Positions 25,556 through 36,676 of a DNA stretch of 64,000 nt are shown one piece after another. The translations under genes were made by a program, and so were the position numbers. Under the pieces are notes generated by a model. That model was not told the DNA's origin, ran no database searches, and worked only from the letters and a program-made list of their open reading frames with translations. This stretch comes from Symbiodinium natans (lineage: Eukaryota > Sar > Dinophyceae > Suessiales > Symbiodiniaceae), in assembly GCA_905221605.1 (NCBI GenBank), contig CAJNDS010002094.1, forward strand, positions 310,001 to 374,000, read 5' to 3'. The first letter of the stretch is position 1, and every line of letters starts with the position of its first letter.

Positions 25556-27339
25556 ATTTTAAGAGGGGCGTGATGGTGTGTACCGCTCAGGGCCCAAAAC
25601 TACAAGAGGCTTCACGACCCTAAACCGAAACCTAGATCCTAAGGTCGCCTCGCTCCCTCCCATTCATCAGGCCTGCGAGCCAAGCACTCCCAACAGCGGA
25701 GCCAATTCCAAATGCGTGGCCTGCCATCTGAGAAGTATGCAGAAGTATGAAGTGCATAAGTTATCAATATGTCTGTATATATTGAATGATGGTAAAAGCC
25801 CACTGTGACTAAGCGGTGCACAGCATGCATACGCAACAGGAGGAATGATCGCAGTCGCAACGAAAGTACTGAAGCACTCCTCATCTGGTCGTATCAAGTA
25901 CTGACACTACCTTCAAAACCTCGTCGCAAGAACCTCGGAAGCCCGTGCTCGGCCCATGTCAGGTCGCAGCCATGAGCAGCAACTTGCCAGAGAGACACAG
26001 TGTGATGGAGACAAGTACGCGATCCTTGTCCGTGATGCTGAGGCCTTTGACAGGCTGTTGAGCGGGATGGCTTCTCAGTTTTCGGAACGCGGGCAGGGTC
26101 TGCTATTGGAGCACCGACAGGACAGCTCTTCGACCCCGGCTCTTCGCGACTCCCCTGCACCGCACTCATCTCACACTCATTTTACGCTCATATGGCGACG
26201 GGACTGGGGCCAGCCACGCCGCTGCGCTGCAGCGCCCATGGCCTGAGACAACCAGGCTTGAGGTTAGGGTCTTGGGGGGTGAGCCCGAGCCCGAGCCTCA
26301 ACCCCTAAGCATGGGAGCCAGCCTACCGATTGATCTGCTGATTTTCTACATTGAAACATGAAAGAAAGGTTGACGCAATTGGAGCTCTAGGAGCAGGCCC
26401 TGAACCTCTAGGGCTTCTGTGGGCTGTGGGCCTTCGCTTTGCGATTTGAGCCTCGGCTTCGGTGTTTATCTTGTTTGCCACAAACCCAAACCTAGCTTTG
26501 AGCCACTGAAGCCCCCCCCCCTGATCGCTAAGACCTGAACTCAATCACAGCCCTCAACAAATCCCTCAAACCTCTTGTGTCTCGGGCCTTTGCTCCATTG
26601 CGAGCGAAAAAACTTAGTGCATGCGAGCTGCGTGCTCTTCGAAAAATAACCAGAAGCAGTCGGAGTCTTGGGACCAAGCCGGGACCCTCTGAGCTTCAAG
26701 GGTTAACATTTAGGGTTTCAAGACTTCATGGTTCAGGATTTTAGCCTCAACGCGATGTGCGCCCCTTGCCTTGTTTAGGGCTCTGTCAGCTTCAGGACAT
26801 GAAGAGATGTGGGGTTTCAGCCCTTTCGCGAAGCAACTTTAAGTCTCGGGCATCGATCGCTTCGCCGTTGGTGAGGGCTTTGGTGCTCGACCAATAGCCT
26901 AACCTGGTGCTTGCAATATCTTGCAACTCGGGATTCAGAACAAGAGGGCCCCGCGGTTGGGCTCGGCTCTCGACAGTGAATGATTGAATGGTAGGAAGAC
27001 CGAAAAGGAAGTCCCGTGACTGGACGCGGGCCGAAATCAGTCTCGGGAGGGAATCTGCCATGAGCAGCTCAAGAATTGAGAGGTTCCCCTGGTGCTCTCG
27101 CCGCATGAAATTCACCGACAAAGCGCCGCGATTCAACACAGAGTCTCCACACTAAGGCCTAACCCAGTCAGGAACATGCTCCAGGCTCCGGGCGGCGTTG
27201 AGGCCTCAGCCGGCGCTGCTTCGACCGCAGCTGAACCCCCAGGCAAGGAGAGGGAGCCGTCCAAGGCCTCTTTCGCTTCTTTGGGGGCGAGTCGCAGAGT
27301 CTTTTCGGGAGCCTCTTGGGATTTTATCAGGGTTCTTAC

Positions 27340-28232
27340 CTGGGAGAAAGCTCCGAAAAGCCACCCTCTACAAGCTCAGCCATGCGCCGAAGGTCCTGAC
27401 CTTTTCCTTGAAACTCCTGGGGCCCCGTTTCAAGCGCAAGCCTCAGGATCTTGTCAGCCTGCCAGGCTCCAATCATACGACTGGCTGTAAGGAATTGTAG
27501 ATGGTTTCGGTACTGCATCTTTCCACCCTGTGCTGCTCAATAAGCCCCACATCACCCCGCTCTAAATGCAACAGGCCCCAGAAGCCCTAAACCTCAACTC
27601 ACACCTTGAGGGCTTCGGGCTGAGGGCGCGAGCGCGATCCGAGAAAGTCCCACGTCCCACGTCCACGCCTCCACGACATGCGGCGCTTCTTGCAGCTTGT
27701 GCTGCACCTTGGGGGGGAAGGCTACCCCAAACGACGCAGAGGAATCAACCCGAGGCCCCGAAGCTCGCCATCACAAACCTAAGACCCTAGGAGCGCGAGC
27801 CACAGACGGAACAACCCACCATGTTCTGCAGAAGCCCCGAGGCGGCTGCCAACGCAGGGTTGGAAGACTCACCGCCCGGATGGGTGACTGCCTCTTCCAA
27901 GGCTCAGGGGCATGTTCATGGCAGTTCCTCAACCTCTCGATGGCCCTGCAAACATCGTAAGCCAGAAACTCAGGCAAGTCTTACTTTCTTGCAGACTTCG
28001 ATAAGTCGGCGTTCGCAATTCTTCACAGGTGATGTGAGGACATGAACCGTGTGGAAGTGAAATTCCGCTGTACAGAGGCATACAGAGGATGCCCTGAAAT
28101 TGCGGAGGCGATGAGGAAACCTTCAGGGAACCCCGAACCGTACATTCAGTGCACCATAGTACACCTCCGTAGTGAGGCCACGGCGAGTCTGAGGTCCGTG
28201 ACCTTCTGCAGCTCTGCGAGAGCCGCGGCATC
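27340..28232 (-). CDS. Multi-exon gene of unknown function (partial model)
   Basis: Four minus-strand exons join in phase: 28165-28232, 27873-27945, 27605-27707 and 27340-27484. Their donors are GTGTAC, GTGAGT, GTGTGA and GTAAGA, and acceptors include CACTCCCAG, TTTGCAG and CCTTACAG. The joined reading gives about 129 residues, charged and probably helical, with pieces such as AALAELQKVTDLRLAVASLR, AIERLRNCHEHAPEPWKRQ and ADKILRLALETGPQEFQ. Both ends are open: an upstream exon near 28300-28370 and a downstream exon after the GTAAGA donor are expected but not resolved. The next acceptor may lie at 27.0 kb or at 24.4 kb. The phase match across three introns is the main reason to believe it; no known domain is recognised. 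Confidence 0.5.
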
Positions 28233-28429
28233 CTGGGAGTGCTTCAGCAAAAACCACGAGCTGCATGTAGAAGTGGCTCAGAGGGCTCAAGAGGGCAGAC
28301 CGAGGAGACCATCATCCAACAGAGCTCTCCCGTCCTTTGCCGTCGCCACTGCCGCCCCCAGCCAGGAGCACGCCACCTGGACAAGGTGCCCGGTAATTGA
28401 AAACACCTTCGAAGGTGTATGACAGTGTC

Positions 28430-28512
28430 TGGTCATGCTACAGGTTGTCATGTGCTGTCATAGGCTGTCATATATGTTGTCATTTATGTTGTCATTTATG
28501 TTGTCATGCTGT
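28430..28512 (+). repeat. GTTGTCAT short repeat
   Basis: The motif TGTCAT recurs about eight times in 80 bp, first as GTCATGCTACAGGTTGTCAT units and then as the 15-base unit ATTTATGTTGTCATT. Non-coding. Confidence 0.8.
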
Positions 28513-29039
28513 GAATTTGATCAAGATGATTATTTGTCCATCTACGCTTACAACCACGACGATAGATAGAAGGCTTCATGCATCATAGAAGTAGAACTTA
28601 GACTGTTGGGTGTAGTGTTCTCGTACGAGTAGTTGATGCAGCAGTCAGCAGACTCAGTTTACCATCTGGATGATGGCACCACGTGAAGGAGATGTTTGTG
28701 ATGAAGTACAAACGCTGTTGTTCACTGTTGTACACCATGATGTGATCTCCCTGCAACGAAAGTTGACATGTTGTGTGAAAGTAGAACTTCCTCCAGGATG
28801 CTCATTTCTGCAAGTGCGCCCACATCATGTCCCGGAAGCATGTTGCACGATATCACTGGAAACAAAACGGTACGCCAGCAGACTACACACAGACACACAC
28901 CATGCAATATGAGCCACCCCCTCAAAGGCGCTCAGGGGGGCCTGAAGAAGCAGGTTGTCGGCCGAGTTCGGGAGGTCTGTGACGACCGTGCTCCCACCTG
29001 CAAGCCCGTGGCCCGAATGCCAGACCCCCTGCATGGCCA

Positions 29040-29345
29040 CCCCCCCCACCCCACCCCTAAACCCAAAACCCTCCTGCAAACCCAAAACCGTACACCTATA
29101 TCCTAAGACCCTAAACACCTGGAACCCTGAAACCCTACAACCCCAAAACCCTGAAACCCTAACACCTGCAACCCGAAGCAAACCCACAAAAAAACCAGGC
29201 AAAACACGCAAAACCTGGACCCTGAAACCTCGAAGCCCAAAACCCTAAAACCCTAAACCCCAAAACCCTAAACCCTTGAAACCTGAAACCCCTGACCTCT
29301 ACACCCCTAAACCTCAAACCCAAACTCTAGCACCTAAATCCGAAC
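29040..29345 (+). repeat. Decayed CCCTAAA-type array
   Basis: About 300 bp of changed CCCTAAA units (CCCAAAACCCT, CCCTGAAACCCT, CCCTAAACCCC). The C-rich strand is on top here, opposite to the blocks at 1-10 kb and 25.4 kb. Confidence 0.85.
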
Positions 29346-30690
29346 CCACCCACCAGCACACGGGGGCCCGGACCAGGGGGTGGGGGAGGGCGGTGCACCA
29401 TGTATCCCGATCCCCCTTGTCCAATGAAGGCATAGAAACTGGCACAACGTGGATTAACGAATGTAGAAACACCTAGACCCTGACCCTTTCAACCGCAACC
29501 GTACGCCTACCTGCAGACTCTTAAGGCTTCAGGTTTTGGTAGGCTTTGGATTTAACGATGCTTAGATGCACCCAAGGCAAGTGGGTGCAAAACAATGACT
29601 CTTCCGCTCCGCGTTCAGATCCGACTTAGTTCTGAAACTGAATCAGCAGTACATGCTTCTTATTTAGAACAGAAAGGCTCTAGTGACCACACATTCTCAG
29701 AAGAAAACAGAGAAAGCAACAACAAACTCGAACTGAAACAATGCAACACATAGATGAATAGCAATTCTCAACACGCAAACCCGAAAGCAAATTAGAAGGA
29801 GTCCCAAAAACCCTCAAAGCCATAAAGGCCCCAAACAGCGCAGCTGTGCGGCGTGCGACGCCCCGCGAAGCCAGGGCGCTGGCCGCACTCGCGGCCTGCA
29901 GTTACAACTGCAGGGTTTACCCGAGGACGCTCCCCAAAGTAGCCACAAGAATATTTGGAGGTCTGGGTGAGCTTCAGGGGGTCAGAGCTTGGGACGCGAT
30001 GGCTGAAGATGCTAATGCTTGAAGCTTTCATAACCGATACGCTCGGCTTCAATGGAAGAACGCGTTTCAACGCAAGCGAAGATCGAAAACGTTACTAGCT
30101 CTACAGGTTGCTCAATTCGTTCGATGCAGCGTTTATGTATTCTTCTAATAACAGGTTCTTTAACCGATGTTGTACTACTGTATGTGCTCGTTTCTGTAAC
30201 TTTCGCTGAATGAAAAGCCATTGAGTAAAGAAGAAAGGAAAACGCGGTCAAGCAAATCACTTGCAGTCTGCTGGTGTATCTTCGTGGCGCATGAAACGGA
30301 GCTGAACATAACGAAGATCACGCACTAATCACTAAAACAACATACTTTTGTATATTCTCAGGGTGCATTTCTTTCTTCTCTGTTGGTGACGGTTTTATGT
30401 TGTACTCCGCCGGCTCTTTCTTGGGATTTTTGATCTTACTACGAACTTATAATGCGGGTTGTTCTTGTTCGCCTGGGCAGTCCGGGGGGATTGGGGATTT
30501 AAAAAGGGTTTAGGTTGGGAATTCGCGGGTTCGGCGCCAGTCCAGGGTCTGGAACCGTCGTACATCAACCAGGGCCATGGTTTGTATCGGCCCCACCTCG
30601 GAGCTTTGTGTTGCTCTCTTCAACTGTCGACTTGGCTGCGGGTTCATGATGGGTAGTAGGATGGTGGTTAATGCTTGCAGGCCTACACTC
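29346..30690. other. AT-richer gene-poor stretch
   Basis: No frame with family features, no clear exon pair and no repeat array. The stretch around 29600-30450 is more AT-rich than the rest. I see nothing to annotate. Confidence 0.4.
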
Positions 30691-30714
30691 CAGACCCAAA
30701 GCCCGAAAATCCCA

Positions 30715-30832
30715 AAAGCCCTGAAAACAAAACCAGCAAACCCCAGCAAAGCCCAGCAAACCCCAGCAAACCCCAGCCAACCCCAGCAACGCCCAGCAAA
30801 CCCCAGCAAAGCCCAGCAAACCCCTCAAACCT
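30715..30832 (+). repeat. CCCAGCAAA 10/11-mer tandem repeat
   Basis: About ten units of AACCCCAGCA or AAGCCCAGCA in direct tandem. On the minus strand this reads as a low-complexity GFAGVCW-type peptide, which is an artefact of the repeat. Confidence 0.9.
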
Positions 30833-31039
30833 AAAGCCCTGCACTCTTGACATCCCTAGAACCATCAAAGCCCGAAACCCCGCCGAATTCGCCTTGCTTT
30901 CCAACTCCCCAAAGGTCCAGCTGATGCCTGTGTGGGATTGGGGTGGGGGGTTGGAGCGTTTAGTGATGCAGCGGTTTCAGGTGTACTTTGTTTTGGGGGG
31001 GTAGCATTTAAGGGCATTGTGTCCTCGGCTGCTTCCAGG

Positions 31040-31560
31040 AAGAGGTGATTTCCAGTGATTTCCTCTTATCCCACAGGTTGCAAGAGGAGCAGAGGGCAAC
31101 ATCCCCGCAGATGAATGGACGGGGAACAGAACCTAGGCCCCTAATCCCAAGCCCTAAAGGGCCCTCAAGGGCCCTAAAGGGCCCCGAATGCCTCGACCCT
31201 TCGACCCTACCGGGGGCCCGGTCCTTGCTGAGGTGCCAGGATGGCCGGGCGAGTGGCCCCAGCAGCGGCCTTTGGACACTTCATTTCTCTTTTCGGTGGT
31301 TGAGACAGGATGAACGCTCGGGTGAGGGTAACTGAGGGGGGGGGTCTGGAGTGTAGAACAACCTGAACAAGTCTTGTGCGGCGGGTGGCTTTGTAAGATT
31401 GCCTGTGCAACCGTATTGCGCAGGCTTTGTTCGATAAGGCACGGCTTCAAGACTTGCTTCCAGTGCATCAGCAAAACAGAACAAGGTCTGTCTTTTCAGG
31501 TCTTCCTGACGGTTTGAACACAGGAGACAGGAGACCACCAAAACAGAAACCCTTAAGCCC
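31040..31560 (-). other. Weak exon candidates downstream of the methyltransferase
   Basis: On the minus strand a segment near 31370-31460 reads LKPCLIEQSLRNTVAQAILQ and ends at a plausible donor (TTGTTCAG then GTTGTT). Another segment near 31010-31115 has paired cysteines (DVALCSSCNLW) and a stop. Neither has a partner that joins in phase, so this may be chance or a decayed gene. Confidence 0.2.
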
Positions 31561-31793
31561 TTAAGCACCTAAACCCGCAACCCTCTATCGCTTCAACCCG
31601 AAACCGCACAGAACGCGAATACCTAAACCATGAAACGCTTAGAGGTCGCTGTGAGCCCCAGCGTCTGAAAGATCCCCAGTTGCATTTCCGATGTGTTCAT
31701 CGTTGGTCACGACTTGGGGCCTTGAGGGTTTGATTGAGGCTTAGCTTTTGATTTGGGTTTAACGGGGCCCTGGGGTCGACGATTCTCGGGACC

Positions 31794-34062
31794 TCAAGAT
31801 GGAGCGCCTAGAGTTTGACGTGCAAGTTGGGGTGGTAGACGAAGGGCGCTCGGAGAGCAAAGGCAAAAAATCTGATAAAAGGAAGTCGGCTCAGCGCCAA
31901 AGCTCTTTCGAATCGCATCCCTAGACCGGACCAGCGGTACTTGCGGCAACTCAGGCCAAGGAGGTGGTGTGGCGACTGTGACAGTGGTCGGACGGCCTTG
32001 CTGGCCATACTTGCTCTGCAAGATCTCATAGATCCGAGGAAGCAGATGCCCATAGACCCCTACGGAGGTGAGGTTGATAAGGTTTTCCTGCAAAGCCACA
32101 TCCGCACAGACGTTTCGCCAGCAGTCGAACTCGTCCGCAGGCTGCCAGGGTTCGCCCTGCTTACCCGACAGGCCAATCTCCTCCGCAACATCTCCTCAGA
32201 TCTGCACATCATAATCGGATTTCGTCTGCGAGCTTCATTAGCGAAACATTTCTTAGTGGTGGCCACAGAATATCAATACGGATACTTTCACTTACACAAC
32301 CTGCAGCATTTGACAAAGAAAGAGCCCTGACATGGAAACACCGTCACGCAGTCTGCTGAAGCTGTTGAAGTCTTCCAAAAATCTCGCAAGTGAACCATGG
32401 GTCCAAAAAGGAAGGAACCACAAGGAACCACAAGGAACCTGAGGATATCTGAGGTGCGTGCGAGGAACCTCGGACGAAGAGGGCATCTCGAGCAGCCATG
32501 CGGTAGAGCCCGAGGCCGTGTGGCCAAAGCATGGAGATGGCAGCACTGAATGAGCAGCCATTGAAGCCATCCCTCTTTGTGCCGCCACGAATCGCGTGTT
32601 CTGATGACATGTTCTTCTTCTCCTTTGCCTGGAAAATGGGGTGGAACTCTGCCGATACCACAACAGGGGGCGGAAAAGCCGATATCTCCACACTGACGAA
32701 CTTGGGGCTCACGATTCGAAGGGCTTCGCGGAGAACGGAGCAATCGTAGGAATCGATGTCCAAACTCATTGCATCCACCTCGACGCGCGCGCCGGCGGGA
32801 ACTGCGAAGTCTGGGCTTGAAGAGGTGCTCTGGATGTGGACACCCGCTGCTTGGCAGACGGCGTCGATTCCGGGAACTTCCTGTCGCCCAAGTTCCTGGC
32901 ATATGGCTTCCACGACCTCGGAGGCAGCTATGTGCTGCACACAATCTGCGGCTGTGGCTCTTGATATTGAACCAGTGTACAATCAGTTATTGTGGGCAGG
33001 CTCACGTGAGCTACAGTCCCGTCTTCAAGGTGGCGGGCTTGGGCTATCTGTGATATTCTGTGATCAGGGCACTGTGTCAGGCGTGGCATAAGCACACTCT
33101 AAATGGATAGCACCCGTCTCGGCCAGCTTGGATGATGCCTTCGCACAGTTTTCTGGGATGGCCTCGAAATACACACCCGTCCAGGGCCTCCCGGCTCTCG
33201 CGAACTCTGTGAGGACCAGGCCTAGAGGATCGTCAGCTTGGGCATCTCCAGCACCCACATTAATGAGAATCCGAGGCAAAACCTGGCTCCTGGCTGAGAT
33301 CAGCGCATACAGCCGCAGGGGCTCTTCTCGCAGAAGCCGCCAATTTGGTACCGCGCAATGGCTCCGCCGGGCCTTGCCGAAGCGATACCGGAGCCGGGCT
33401 CTCTCAAAACCAGCACCATCATACCAGACCTCAGCAGGAAGCGGCTTGAGCATGGTGGCGCAGAGTTCCATGCGGACATCCCACTCCAAGCGAGGGCTTG
33501 CGGGCTCAAGCTCGCACTGGGGCGCAGGGTCCAGGAATGCCTTGTCCAACTCCACCGCCACCCATTGTTCGGGAGTGGCCTGGCATCCAATCACGCTGGA
33601 GCAGTCCTTGCGGAGCCCGAGTTCCGCATGAGCCACGCGGAAGTACTGCTGCCGCAGCCCGGGATCATTTGCGCAGCCCTCCAGGTCAGTCAACATGGGC
33701 TCCACCTCCGGCGAGGACCAGCAGCATTCTTCATAGCTGGCCCCGCCTAAAGAGAAGCAGCTCGGATTTCCGCCATCTCCCAGGCTGGGGGCGCAGCAGT
33801 CCAGCCATGTGGGACCGCCACGCTCCCAACATCGATCAGCGATCCCCAGGAAGTGAGCAACATATACGAAAGGCCTAAACCTCAAGAAGTTTTTGCTCTC
33901 CATGGCCAGCCGGGGGCAGCATTGAAGGACCCTGTGGCCCGCTTCCCGATTCCAAGTTGACCCTGAAACACCCAGTGGAGAAGCCTGATGTGTTACATTC
34001 ATCGCGATTTCTATGCTGTGGGAACGCTTTCTTTCTAGTCTCTGCTTACTTTTTGGTGCCAT
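31794..34062 (-). CDS. FkbM-like SAM-dependent methyltransferase, three exons
   Basis: The exons are 34062-33071, 32959-32469 and 32194-31794; joined they give 627 residues with no break. The methyltransferase part covers about residues 262-500. It has a motif I glycine loop (INVGAGDAQ, ~267-275), the acidic residue that would bind the SAM ribose in VYFEAIPEN (~297-305), the conserved VDAMSLDIDSYDC (~392-404), and FVSVEISAFPPPVV with a terminal DALFVR strand. These are typical of the eukaryotic FkbM-type family, which methylates sugars or other small acceptors. The N-terminal part has a cysteine pattern (DRCWERGG, DCCAP, NPSCF, EECC, ~77-114) that I associate with algal secretory or glycan-modifying proteins; that link is recall. 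The ATG at 34062 is the first in this frame, but an upstream exon is possible because no signal peptide is evident. Intron 1 is GC-AG and intron 2 GT-AG. The last ~65 residues are low-complexity and may not be conserved. Confidence 0.85.
32195..32468 (-). other. Intron 2 of the methyltransferase, GT-AG
   Basis: The 274-bp intron starts GTTCCTCG and ends ATCTGAG. The bases around the donor (AGGTTCCT) recur three times within the next 70 bp as GGTTCCTTGT units, giving a small tandem of donor-like sites. Exons on either side join in phase 1 at a glycine codon (ALFVR then GDVAEEIGL). Confidence 0.75.
32960..33070 (-). other. Intron 1 of the methyltransferase, GC-AG
   Basis: The 111-bp intron starts GCCCTG and ends ATCAAG. 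The frame of exon 1 would meet a stop two codons into the intron, and removing exactly these bases restores the methyltransferase fold order (AYATPDT, then AADCVQHIAA). A GT donor at this point would not keep the frame with the AG sites available. Confidence 0.7.
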
Positions 34063-36581
34063 GCCCCGTCATCCGTCAGCTGCCCTTTACCCGCTAGGTC
34101 CTTCTACTAGCTCACCCAGGCTCAACTTCGCGTCTCAGCAAGGATACAGAGGACACAGAATCATAGGAGACCGGCAATCCTCCGATTCAACACTGGTCCA
34201 CAAAAAATGGGTCCCCAGCCTGGGCGGAGACCAGCGAAGCCAAACTTGTGGCAGAACGTCCTCGAGCCTAGACATCAAGGGGCCATAGAAGTGCGCACTT
34301 CAGGGTCGAAAGGATCCTAGCCCTCCGAGCCATCCTAGCCCCAGCTGGATGACGGGGCCCAAAGGCATCATGATCACTGCTTGTAGGTGGGAAGTTTGAA
34401 CAACGTGTCTTTGTCTTTTAGACTCTTAGACTTAAACGTTTCAACAGGACAACGCTCAGGTGCAAGGCTGCAATGCCAATGGAGACAGCCAGAAGCAAGT
34501 CGATTGCAAAGCGGTGCGCTGTTTAAGTCGTTGGCTGTTTCGGACAAGTTCCCACGAAAAGAACACGAGAGGACACAAAACGGACGCGGGCACATCCTCA
34601 AGCGCAAAACCTTCAGCCTTAAAACACAAAGCTAAACCATTCCAAGCCCAACAGGCCAGGAACCCTGAAAATTTGCTGGCGGCCTTAAAGCAAAAGACCA
34701 GGAAGCCCGGCGCCCAGTTCGGAACCTTCAACCCTGGAACCCTGAACCCTTAAACCCGAAACATCGCAGAATCGTCCTTCGTTGCCACCCCGAGCCGCCG
34801 CAGCAAAGCGGCCTTGAAAATGGGGCATGTGTTTTGAATGTGATCTCGAGTGAAGCCTCGGTGGGAGCTTCGGGCTAGGACATCTCAAAGGTTGTGGAAG
34901 CCAAGATGCACAACTCTGCGTGAGAACTTTGGACTCTACGTAGCTTTAGACAAAGTCTTTATGTGAGCGTTTCAGCGATGATCATGTTGTGGTTTGTTGG
35001 AACCATGTTAGAGAACAGTGAGAGAAAGGGTGTGAGTGAGGGTGCGAGACAAGATCCGAGCAGAAGAGCAAGCCTGTGATGATGCTTTGGCGCGAGGGAA
35101 ACCCGTGATTTAGCTTTGCGAAGCGGGGTTGAGGAGTTGAGTTGCCATTCTAGTGTGTAGCTTCGGCAAGGGTTGGGGGTTCAAAGGCAGGTTCCCCGCT
35201 TTAGTATTAATCCTTGAGGGCTACATGCCGTAAGGAGTTCGCATCGCAGGCCTGGGTCGTTCGGCTTTTTTGTGAAAAATGGCCCGAGCTTTGGGCGCTG
35301 GCCAACGATTACGGGCATGAATCAGAAGCCTGCTACCACATGATCTTCTGCACAGCAACCTTACAAGCACCCCGGTGTCCAGTCAGGGAAATGGCGATAC
35401 AAAGTGGCATTTTGCTTCAGAGGTCTACAGGGTTGAAGGCTTTAGCTACGCAGCGCAAACTCAGGGGCTTGCCATTGATGCGAGTCTCGGGGACCGGAAT
35501 CAAGCAAAACTACGGCGTGCGTTCGTTCGCTTTGCTGATCAGGTTAGGTGATGTTGCAACTGCTTCTAGCTGCATGTTACTCATAAAAACTGTGTTGCCG
35601 CCTTGCGGGCGTTATCTGCTTGACTCCAAGACCTAACATGTTTCCGGAGTCGATTCACGAACAAATTTCACAGCCTACCTCGGATAATCTTTCGGTCTTT
35701 CATTACAATGGGTCATGAAGGACTGGCAGTGGAAGCACTTTCCCGTTTGCTTGCAGCCATCAAATTCTCTCATCTGTGCTGACAACTGACAATATGTGAT
35801 TGGAAGGCATGTCGAATGGCCGTGCACTCTCTCATCAAGCTCATGCAAAAAGCTGACCTCTGTGCAACCTGCGCACCTAGCTCGCAGTCGAGTATTCCGG
35901 GTTTTCCGGCTTGCTACTCAACATTGAGGGACAGTGAGACATAATTTCACGGTGGAACGGCTTCCTCTCCATGTCGCAAGCCTGGAAAGCTGGCCTCCAT
36001 GGAAGTGCAGTCCGTTGTGAGTTTGTGCAGTTTGCCCGACATTGCTGCCCCTTAAGTCCCAGCGGGGACGCTAAAGAGGGGAAAGGACTACGAAAAGGAC
36101 TTGGGTCGTGGAAACGGGTACTTTGCCAATCTGAGGTGCTCTGGCCCTGCCCTGAGGCTTTCACAATACTTGAGAATGCCGAAACTGTTCCAGTGAAAAC
36201 AGGCTGAACCCCGAAATCAACCCGGTTGCAGAAGGAGGGGCCAAAACAAGCAGAGAAACAATGGCCCTCTCCAAATAACCTCTGTATATGGATGGCAAGG
36301 GTAGTCTTACCAAGTTGTCAGGCGTTTACATTACACACTCTTCGCTTGGACAAATAAATCAATCGCAAGTCGAGTCCTTGGGGATGCAATCAGGTTTATA
36401 CATTCGAGGTGCACGGAAGCGCACACAATACTTTGCAACCACGAAGCCCATGTTCAGGTCGTCCGTGTTCGACAATGCACCAGTGGACAAGTGCAGCAGC
36501 AAGAACTGTGCTCACGATATCAAAGCCCCAGATGATGCAGCGGAAAAAGCCAGCAAAAGAGGGTCACAAAGATGTCTTTGC
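34063..36581. other. Intergenic stretch between the two identified genes
   Basis: It lies upstream of the methyltransferase and downstream of the channel stop codon. A 140-codon plus-strand frame at 35214-35636 has no family signature. A few CCCTGAACCC-type telomere-like units occur near 34725-34755. No promoter element can be named; dinoflagellate genes usually lack TATA boxes. Confidence 0.4.
35800..36110 (-). repeat. Diverged duplicate of the channel tail region (36.6-36.95 kb)
   Basis: On the minus strand, residues CTEVSFLHELDE near 35835-35870 resemble CTEVRLMHETDD of the channel's last exon, and the GTGGAACGGCTTCCT segment at 35951 resembles GTGGAACTGCTTCCT at 36741. The copy is shifted in frame shortly after, so it looks like a decayed ~800-bp-spaced duplication of the last exon and its flank. 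Confidence 0.45.
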
Positions 36582-36676
36582 TCACAGTGACACCCGGCGT
36601 TCGATGGCACTGCGAATGGCTTTGCACTCTTTTCGGATGTCATCGGTCTCGTGCATCAAGCGGACCTCTGTACAAG
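36582..36676 (-). CDS. Channel exon: cytosolic tail and stop
   Basis: It follows GATGCGCAG and reads CTEVRLMHETDDIRKECK then AIRSAIERRVSL and TGA. It is a short charged helix, probably a coiled coil that helps the subunits assemble. A decayed second copy lies near 35.85 kb. Confidence 0.7.

Noticed and set aside
35214-35636. 140-codon plus-strand frame
   Set aside because: Starts at TTG, no recognisable domain, no exon partner.
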